A stretch of DNA of 30,406 nt from positions 1 through 30,406 of IMG/VR virus record IMGVR_UViG_3300047551_000493; one strand, written 5' to 3'. Positions 24,302 to 30,406 of the stretch are shown piece by piece. Numbering within the stretch: position 1 is the stretch's first letter; each line of letters opens with the position of its first letter. This DNA is from a virus. A model generated the notes under the pieces. The model had not been told where the DNA came from, did no database searches, and saw nothing but the letters and a program-made list of their open reading frames with translations. The position numbers and the translations under genes were made by a program.

Positions 24302-25771
24302 ATGACAAGAAGAATATCATCTGGGTACGGATTTGCTTCAGGCGGTCTAGGACAAATTCAAGTTGTCCAAAATACTTTATCGACTTCAGCAGGAGACATA
24401 ACACTGTCTCCTACTTCCGGTGGAATTTTGGATTCAAAAGATGTTGTAAAAGTTAATAATGCAACAAATGCAACTAGTGCATCAACTGGAGCTATCAGAG
24501 TAAGCGGACCACTAACTGTTTCAGGTAGTGTAAATGTTGGCGGCTACATAACAACAACTGCTTGGAATAACGGACCGATAGGTAGCGTTACTCCAGCCGC
24601 AGCACGATTTACAAGTGTAACAGCCACAAACTTAACTACTTTATCTGAAAGTGCTGAAGTTTCATTACCGTTAACAGGTGCTACAGGCTCGGTCACTCAC
24701 GATTATACAGTTGCAAACACATTTGTACATAGTTCTATAAGTGCTAATTTTACTGCTAACTTTACAAACGTGCCTGTAACAGCTAATAGAACATATACTT
24801 TTACATTGATTTTTAATCAAGGTGCGATACCATATTATGCAAGCTCGATAGCTATCAATGGTTCGGTACAAACTGTAAACTGGCAAGGTGGACAATTTAA
24901 AGCTAATAATGTAGATATACAAATGATTAGTTTAATCAGAGCAAATGGAGTTTGGACCGTAATTTCAACAGTTCAGAATCACAGTTTACTCTTAGATGGG
25001 AGTAGTAGTTCAAGAGCCGCTCCAGATGCTAATTATCTTTTCAATGCAGGAATCACAACAAGTAACGCTTATTGGATTAATTTACCACAACTTGGACCCA
25101 CGCAGGTCTACTGTGATATGACAACCGATGGTGGTAGATGGATGATGATGGGGTACTTAGGAAGCATTGTAGGTGTAGGAAACGTTAACCAAGCAGTATT
25201 TTCAACGTTTGGGACTCTTGCTGCAACTCGTGCTAGTAATCAAAGTTCTTTTTCACGATTTGATATCGCAAAAGCTTATTCAGGAACTGATGGCGGAAAT
25301 ACGCAACTTATGTGGAGAAGAACAAGTAATAGTAACATAATTGTAATTCATACACTTGATGCTTTGTTCGATCGTATGGCAACTGACCCAGCGGCATCAA
25401 GTGTACTTTTAAATTTTCAAAACAATCCAAATGGGCAGGGGATAGGATTTCCAATTAAAAAATTTAAAATGTCTAACACAGGACCTGCAAACTTAAAACT
25501 AAATGGTGGTGCCAGATATGAAAATGGACCCACTTATCCAGGGATAGCCTGGAACGGTCCTTATAATGAAGACTTAGATAATAGTGGATCTTATACTTCT
25601 TATCTTAATCCTAGAAGCATTTTACAATGGGAAACTGGAGGAGTTGAAAATAATACTCAATGGTTTAGAGGAGGACCTTTAACTCTTACTGCATCTACTG
25701 GCAATTTTGGAAATCAGGCAATGAGAGATGTAGAAATATATTTTAGATATAATCCATTAGGAAATCAATAA
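24302..25771 (+). CDS. tail fibre with fibrinogen-like C-terminal head, 1 of 3
   Basis: 489 residues. Residues 60-105 carry typical fibre shaft text (TGAIRVSGPLTVSGSVNVGG, then GPIGSVTPAAARFTSV). Residues about 115-225 form a core shared with the next two genes (ISANFTANFTNVPVTANRTY, FTLIFNQG, INGSVQTVNW, a final VWTVIS). The C-terminal 250 residues begin with NAYWINL and VYCDMTTDGGRW (257-280), the signature start of a fibrinogen-like recognition domain, a fold used for carbohydrate binding. Cys271 has no obvious partner; the catalytic or calcium residues cannot be confirmed by eye. It starts six bases after the preceding stop with no clear ribosome binding site, so coupling is likely. Probable receptor-binding protein. 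Confidence 0.8.
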   Translation: MTRRISSGYGFASGGLGQIQVVQNTLSTSAGDITLSPTSGGILDSKDVVKVNNATNATSASTGAIRVSGPLTVSGSVNVGGYITTTAWNNGPIGSVTPAAARFTSVTATNLTTLSESAEVSLPLTGATGSVTHDYTVANTFVHSSISANFTANFTNVPVTANRTYTFTLIFNQGAIPYYASSIAINGSVQTVNWQGGQFKANNVDIQMISLIRANGVWTVISTVQNHSLLLDGSSSSRAAPDANYLFNAGITTSNAYWINLPQLGPTQVYCDMTTDGGRWMMMGYLGSIVGVGNVNQAVFSTFGTLAATRASNQSSFSRFDIAKAYSGTDGGNTQLMWRRTSNSNIIVIHTLDALFDRMATDPAASSVLLNFQNNPNGQGIGFPIKKFKMSNTGPANLKLNGGARYENGPTYPGIAWNGPYNEDLDNSGSYTSYLNPRSILQWETGGVENNTQWFRGGPLTLTASTGNFGNQAMRDVEIYFRYNPLGNQ

Positions 25772-25772
25772 G

Positions 25773-27134
25773 ATGCCAAGAAAAATTTCACAAGGTACTG
25801 CTGTTACAGGCGCCAGTGGCGGAGCTGGTACATTACTAGTACAAGGAACTGTTGTTAGTACACAAGATACTAATGGAGATATTACATTTAGTCCAGCTAA
25901 TACTTTAATTGTTCCAAGTCGATTAGTAGTTTCTAATTCTACTGCAAGTACAACGAGTACTAATGGAGCTTTAACAACAACTGGAGGAATTGGTGTTGCA
26001 GGTAATATAGTCATTACTGGAAGTTTAAACAGTACAGGAGGATTAAGCAATGCTCCTGTAGGAAATGTTAATCCAAGCACTGGAACATTTACAGATTTAA
26101 CTGTTACTTCAATGACTTATGAAGAAACTTCTGAAGTTTTAAATCCTTTAACAGCAGCTACAGGAGTTGTAGCCCATAGCTTGTTATTAGGAAATAATTT
26201 TAGTCATAGTGGTATTTTAGCTAACTTTACTGCTAATTTCACAAATATGCCAACTACAGATAATAGAAAATATGAATTTACTCTTTATCTCACACAAGGT
26301 GTGACAGGATATTTTGCCACTAGTGTTCAGATAGATGGTGTAGCACAAAATATATATTGGGCTGGCGGCACCCTTCCTGCTCCTGGATCGAGTAGCTTTG
26401 ATACGCAAAGTTTTACTGTAATCAGATCAGGAGGCACTTGGACTATATTTTCTTCGTTAAATGTAAACGGAGCAAACTATCCAGGAAGTAGTCAAACTAA
26501 TCCTGCACCAAGCGGATACTGGATAGCTAATAATATTAGACAGCCTTTTAGTTTAACTTCGAATAATTTTTGGATTAAATCATCATCAATGCCAAATGCC
26601 TTACAAATGTATGTAGATTTGAATTATGAAAGCGGAGGCTATGATTTTTACAATATATCAGCAGGTACAGCTATTACAAAGTTCGGAGAACAACATTCAG
26701 GGTGTGCATTGGGCCTTGATTTAGTATATCCTAGAAGTGTATTACATTGGCGTGCCATGGCTGACTATGTACGAAATATTATTGGAAGTACAGATAGTTC
26801 GTATTTTCAAACTGCCTACGCTGTTTATAGAAATTCGAGCACTACAGGCGGCACAGTGAATGGAAATTATTCAACTTACATTATGCGAAATCCAGGGTTT
26901 TATGCTTCAGGTGCTCCAGATTATAAAACTGGTGATGGTGGAAGGTGGTGGTTAAGAGATAGCACTTTCACTGATCCTAGTGGAGATTATTCAGAACGTA
27001 ATCTTTTAGGTATAGGTGCAGCAGGATATACATTCCCTAATCCATATACAGGTCAAGATTTGCAAATAAATGATAATACAGCAGGATATAGCACAGGTAC
27101 AAAATATTTGGTATCAACAAATGCAAAACCTTAA
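25773..27134 (+). CDS. tail fibre with distinct C-terminal head, 2 of 3
   Basis: 453 residues. The shaft includes the widespread fibre motif TTGGIGVAGNIVITG (69-83) and NAPVGNVNPSTGTFTDLTV. The core at about 118-228 parallels its neighbours (ILANFTANFTNMPTTDNRKY, LTQGVTGYF, IDGVAQNIYW, TWTIFSSL). The head differs: it has FWIKSSSMPNALQMYVDLNY near 266-285, where the aligned Cys of a fibrinogen-like domain is replaced by valine, and then an unrelated sequence with GGRWWLRDSTF and a C-terminal GYSTGTKYLVSTN. I read this as a replaced or strongly diverged head on a common shaft. It starts one base after the previous stop; a shared-transcript, coupled translation is likely. Confidence 0.78.
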   Translation: MPRKISQGTAVTGASGGAGTLLVQGTVVSTQDTNGDITFSPANTLIVPSRLVVSNSTASTTSTNGALTTTGGIGVAGNIVITGSLNSTGGLSNAPVGNVNPSTGTFTDLTVTSMTYEETSEVLNPLTAATGVVAHSLLLGNNFSHSGILANFTANFTNMPTTDNRKYEFTLYLTQGVTGYFATSVQIDGVAQNIYWAGGTLPAPGSSSFDTQSFTVIRSGGTWTIFSSLNVNGANYPGSSQTNPAPSGYWIANNIRQPFSLTSNNFWIKSSSMPNALQMYVDLNYESGGYDFYNISAGTAITKFGEQHSGCALGLDLVYPRSVLHWRAMADYVRNIIGSTDSSYFQTAYAVYRNSSTTGGTVNGNYSTYIMRNPGFYASGAPDYKTGDGGRWWLRDSTFTDPSGDYSERNLLGIGAAGYTFPNPYTGQDLQINDNTAGYSTGTKYLVSTNAKP

Positions 27135-27145
27135 TGGAGTAAATA

Positions 27146-28837
27146 GTGGCAAGAACAACTAGATCAGGTGTAGCAGGATCAGCAGCAAGTGGGCTGGGTG
27201 GTTTGTCTGTACAAGATACGACAATTACTACCCTTACATCTGGAGAAAATATAACATTAAATGCACCGGGTGTAGGAACAAATATAATAACAACTCCTTT
27301 AATAGCTCAAAATACAACAGGAGCAATAACTGGACTAACAGCAACATTATCAACAGGTACTGCCATAGTAACAGTTACAGGAGTAGGTCAAACTACTAAC
27401 GGATTGCTTGTAGGTCAAGGTTTAACAATAACCGCTGGAACTGGATTATTTGGCGTAGGTGCAACAATAGCAAGTATTGACAGTACTACTCAGTTTACAA
27501 TGAGTGCAAATCATAATACAGCTGGCGCAATAACATTTTCACAAACACAAGCACCTGGATTAGGTGTAGTTGGTGGTATAGGTATCACTCAAGACTTGTT
27601 TGCAGGATCGACTCTTACAGTGTCCGGAGGATTTACTGCTCCTATTGGTATATCCCCTGCTGTAGCATCTACTGGTGCGTTTACATCATTGACTAGCACT
27701 GGCTTACATACTGTTACAAGTTCGGTTGATGCAACTGCTGTAAAAACTGGTGCTACTCTGACCGTTAATCATGATTTTACAGAAAGTAATATTTGGTATC
27801 ATTATAATATTACATCTGATTTTACATTAAATTTAATAAATGTGCCTACCACTAACGATAGAGTTTTAGCAGTAAGTGTTGTTTTAGTACAAGGCGCTTC
27901 GGGTAGAGCAGTTACAGCTTTTCAAATTGATGGTGTTTCTCAAACATTGAGGTATCCAGGGTATATTCCTATTGTAGGAACAGCAAATAGAACAGAAGTG
28001 CAGACTTTTGTTCTTACTAGAACAAGTAATGCTTGGACTGTAAGAACATATATGAGTACCTACGGAGAGAGTATTGGAACAAGCCCACTTAATCCTGCGG
28101 CAAGTGCAGATGCTATTAAAACTGCAAATGCAAGTGCTACTAGTGGTTTATACTGGATTAAAGCATCTACCTGGACTTACCCTGCTCTTTGTTATTGTGA
28201 AATGTCATTACATGGAGGCGGATGGGTATATTTAATGCAAAGATTATGCACTAATGATCAAGGCCTCCCTTCAACCTATTTAACTGCTCCCGCTGCTGGG
28301 GCACCAAATCATGCTTTATCAAATTTTTATGGAGTAAGAGATCTACTTAATAATTCTCTTACAGTGCAAGCTATGTGGAACGGAATAGTAGGAGCAGCAG
28401 GATCGGGCAAAGTTTATGCTAGAGAAGTTCAAATTCTTGGAGGAACATACGACGAATCACAACGATATGTTTCAAGTGTAGATGCAGGCGCTATAGACTG
28501 GACAGCTTTTCAAAGATTTTTTGCAGGTAACTTTGTCAACGGAACATTTACAAGCACAAATTTATCAGTTTGGTATAATAACGGTAATAACGTAGCATTA
28601 AACAAGCAAGGATTCTCATATAGCGCACCATACCTAGCAACTATAAATTCCGGAGCTACTAATGATACAGATTTATGGTTTTGTAATGGAGCTGATGGTG
28701 ATTCAAGCACAGGAGCTAACTGGAGTTTTGCTCTACAAAAAGGTGGTTCGGCGCCGCCCGCAACCGCCACTACTGCGAATGGCGGAAATAGACATAGCGG
28801 AAGATCAAGATGGGCTATTATAGCAATCAAAGCATAA
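27146..28837 (+). CDS. tail fibre with fibrinogen-like C-terminal head, 3 of 3
   Basis: 563 residues starting at GTG, chosen because GGAG lies eight bases upstream and the N-terminus (MARTTRSGVAGSAASGLGGL) parallels its neighbours (MTRRISSGYGFASGGLG). Residues about 66-132 are an added module (TVTGVGQTTNGLLVGQG, IASIDSTTQFTMSAN) like those inserted in giant protein 2. The shaft resumes with GVVGGIGITQDLFAGSTLTV. The shared core spans about 190-305 (INVPTTNDRVLAVSVVLVQG, FQIDGVSQTLRYPGY, AWTVRTYM). The head starts GLYWIKASTWTYPALCYCEM followed by HGGGWVYLMQRL (334-366), a fibrinogen-like signature with Cys349 and Cys351, and ends RSRWAIIAIKA. Probable receptor-binding fibre. Confidence 0.8.
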   Translation: MARTTRSGVAGSAASGLGGLSVQDTTITTLTSGENITLNAPGVGTNIITTPLIAQNTTGAITGLTATLSTGTAIVTVTGVGQTTNGLLVGQGLTITAGTGLFGVGATIASIDSTTQFTMSANHNTAGAITFSQTQAPGLGVVGGIGITQDLFAGSTLTVSGGFTAPIGISPAVASTGAFTSLTSTGLHTVTSSVDATAVKTGATLTVNHDFTESNIWYHYNITSDFTLNLINVPTTNDRVLAVSVVLVQGASGRAVTAFQIDGVSQTLRYPGYIPIVGTANRTEVQTFVLTRTSNAWTVRTYMSTYGESIGTSPLNPAASADAIKTANASATSGLYWIKASTWTYPALCYCEMSLHGGGWVYLMQRLCTNDQGLPSTYLTAPAAGAPNHALSNFYGVRDLLNNSLTVQAMWNGIVGAAGSGKVYAREVQILGGTYDESQRYVSSVDAGAIDWTAFQRFFAGNFVNGTFTSTNLSVWYNNGNNVALNKQGFSYSAPYLATINSGATNDTDLWFCNGADGDSSTGANWSFALQKGGSAPPATATTANGGNRHSGRSRWAIIAIKA

Positions 28838-28846
28838 GGAGAAAAA

Positions 28847-30046
28847 ATGGGGTTTTTTAATAAAGCATCACAAAGTTCAGCAGGAAAGTTTTATGAAAAA
28901 CCAATTCCTTCATTTAGCGGACCAGATACAGCTACAATATCTGGAGCTAACAACGGATCTAGTGTAAATGTAGGAACCTTTACACCTTTAACAGATCCGT
29001 TTGGAAGGGGTCGCACGACATTTTCATTTAATGGAGACTTACCTCCAGGGTGGACCTTTAACAGTATAAACGGTTCGATCACTATGCAAAGTATTTTAGG
29101 CGGTCTTAATGCAGAATTTGTAGTTTATAGATTTAGCGTAACAGCAAGTGAAATCGTTCCAAATTATAATCAAACTAGAACGGTTACTAGAAAATATAGT
29201 ATAAGTCTAACAACTGCTTGGATTAATAGACAGGTTATAACACAGGTTTATATGGCAGGAGGTTATCAAAATGGTGCAGTTTGGTCTAATGTTAATAGAT
29301 GTACTGCCTCTACAGATACAACAGTAAACTTAGGTGATGGAACTATTGATAACTTTCATTATAAATCAGGAGCTTGTGGGTACACTAAGTTATATATTTG
29401 GAATAATACTACTACTGCCTTTAATATGAGAACAGAAGTCAAACAAAATTCAGGACAATCAGTAGCTTCAGCTAATAGCGGAACAGCCTTCGAGCCTAAT
29501 AGAGAGTTTGCATGGTGTAATGGGGAAGGAGCAAATCAAGTAAGAAAATGGACGTTCAGTACAGAGACTGTAGCTAACTTAGGTAATGGGTGGAGTGATC
29601 ACGCTGCCAGCATTTCAGGAGAATTTAGAGGAATTTGGTGGGGACAGAGTGCTCAGACAGCAAGAACAATATTTGCCACAGATGCTTGGGCTTACATGGG
29701 TCATAGTGCAGGAGCTCATGGACAACAAAAAGGTTTAATGGCTAAAACAGGCTTTGGCTATGGAGGAAATGAAGGAAACTATGCCGGTGGTTATCAGTTT
29801 AGGAAAACAAATATAGAAACAGAAACTGGTGCTGGAACATTTAGCAAACTTCATGGGAACTACGGAGAAGAGAATTTTGGTATGGCACAGACAGCAGGTT
29901 ACTTGTTAGGGCAATATAATGGGGCACAGAATAATGCTTCGTTTAAATATACCTATGCTACTGATAGCGGATTTACAGGCGGAGCTACATTAGAGCCAAA
30001 AGGACACGGAGGGTGTAGCTCAGGACACTGTGGGTGGAGAGACTAA
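28847..30046 (+). CDS. virion protein with Ig-like start and Cys/His-rich end
   Basis: 399 residues, AGGAG ribosome binding site. Residues about 22-120 resemble a putative Ig/cadherin-like domain (FSFNGDLPPGWTFNSINGSI, then FVVYRFSVTA). From about 130, segments such as VYMAGGYQNGAVWSNVNRCT, TKLYIWNNTTTAFNM and ANQVRKWTFSTETVANLGNG look like kelch or propeller-type strands with Trp, Gly and Asn. The final 14 residues GHGGCSSGHCGWRD contain two Cys and two His in a compact tail. It follows the three fibres by nine bases and is likely part of the same adsorption set; the precise role is unknown. No signal peptide or membrane segment is present. Confidence 0.75.
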   Translation: MGFFNKASQSSAGKFYEKPIPSFSGPDTATISGANNGSSVNVGTFTPLTDPFGRGRTTFSFNGDLPPGWTFNSINGSITMQSILGGLNAEFVVYRFSVTASEIVPNYNQTRTVTRKYSISLTTAWINRQVITQVYMAGGYQNGAVWSNVNRCTASTDTTVNLGDGTIDNFHYKSGACGYTKLYIWNNTTTAFNMRTEVKQNSGQSVASANSGTAFEPNREFAWCNGEGANQVRKWTFSTETVANLGNGWSDHAASISGEFRGIWWGQSAQTARTIFATDAWAYMGHSAGAHGQQKGLMAKTGFGYGGNEGNYAGGYQFRKTNIETETGAGTFSKLHGNYGEENFGMAQTAGYLLGQYNGAQNNASFKYTYATDSGFTGGATLEPKGHGGCSSGHCGWRD

Positions 30047-30076
30047 CTAGATAATTATGTTTTTAGAGATTATAAA

Positions 30077-30406
30077 ATGACTTCACAATTAACAAATTTT
30101 CCAGTTAACCTTTTTGAAAAATATGACGAGTATACGCCACACGACTCTTCTACTACTCAAAATAAATTACTCTCTCCTGAGCAAAAAGCTATACTTGAAA
30201 AAGCAATGAATATAACTTTTGTCAATCCTAAGTTTAAAATGGAACATTTTGTAACTAGTGGACAAATTACTCCGTATAGTGCAATTAAACAATGGGTGCT
30301 AGAATTAAAAAGTCATGAAGAATCTACAGAAAATTATGAACACACAATTAATAAAATTGATTTAGAGATAGAAATTTTAGAATTAAAATTAGAGCAAACA
30401 GTTGAT
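30077..30406 (+). CDS. conserved hypothetical protein, 3' partial
   Basis: An open frame of 110 codons runs from ATG at 30077 to the window end. It begins MTSQLTNFPVNLFEKYDEYT, then LLSPEQKAILEKAMNITFVN, PKFKMEHFVTSGQITPYSAI and a final charged helix (about residues 74-110) with heptad-like Leu and Ile spacing, a likely coiled coil. Unlike its neighbours it is helical rather than beta-rich, so it is probably not a fibre. I cannot name the family. The ribosome binding site is poor (AGAGA), and the 30-base gap upstream shows only TATAAAAT overlapping the ATG. Confidence 0.7.
   Translation, partial: MTSQLTNFPVNLFEKYDEYTPHDSSTTQNKLLSPEQKAILEKAMNITFVNPKFKMEHFVTSGQITPYSAIKQWVLELKSHEESTENYEHTINKIDLEIEILELKLEQTVD

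Noticed and set aside
24302-30046. Diversity-generating retroelement acting on a fibre head
   Set aside because: No reverse transcriptase gene, and I found no template/variable repeat pair differing only at adenines. It cannot be excluded outside the window.
30071-30078. TATAAAAT as late promoter of the last gene
   Set aside because: It overlaps the ATG and lacks the TAAATA end shared by the other six sites.

Overview
This is an AT-rich (roughly one-third G+C by eye) virion-structure segment of a T4-like myovirus genome. All supported genes lie on the + strand and are packed almost end to end. The order portal, prohead core, prohead protease, scaffold, major capsid protein matches T4 genes 20-67/68-21-22-23. 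The downstream proteins carry sequence signatures I associate with tail and fibre proteins of marine T4-like phages of cyanobacteria and SAR11-type bacteria. The host cannot be fixed from this window: it holds no auxiliary metabolic gene, tRNA or integrase.

Capsid region (1-7599). The window opens inside a repeat-rich, unidentified protein. Next come the portal (gp20), a 79-residue unknown, a small sialyltransferase/DUF115-like putative glycosyltransferase that has no T4 counterpart at this position, a very acidic gp67/68-like prohead core protein, the gp21 protease, the gp22 scaffold and a short gp23 capsid protein. A clear rho-independent hairpin closes this block at 7578-7606.

Adsorption region (7609-end). 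A late-type promoter (GCTAAATA) directly follows the terminator. It leads into small beta-rich virion proteins, a fibre-like protein and two giant paralogues of 1814 and 2558 residues. These are followed by three related fibres with different C-terminal heads (two resembling fibrinogen domains), a 399-residue protein with an Ig-like start and a Cys/His-rich end, and the start of one more gene. The giants share one plan: seven N-terminal carbohydrate-binding-like units, a beta-helix core, a six-unit Asp-box (sialidase-type) propeller, and a conserved C-terminal domain. The larger giant differs mainly by discrete inserted modules, several of which interrupt a repeat unit or the beta-helix entry.

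Regulation. Six sites ending in TAAATA, resembling the T4 late promoter TATAAATA, lie before genes or clusters. They fall in almost every intergenic gap of more than about 25 bases. Two overlap the stop codon of the gene before. The logical reading is late transcription of capsid genes, then a terminator, then separately initiated transcription of the adsorption proteins. All functional names come from motif recognition without database searches.
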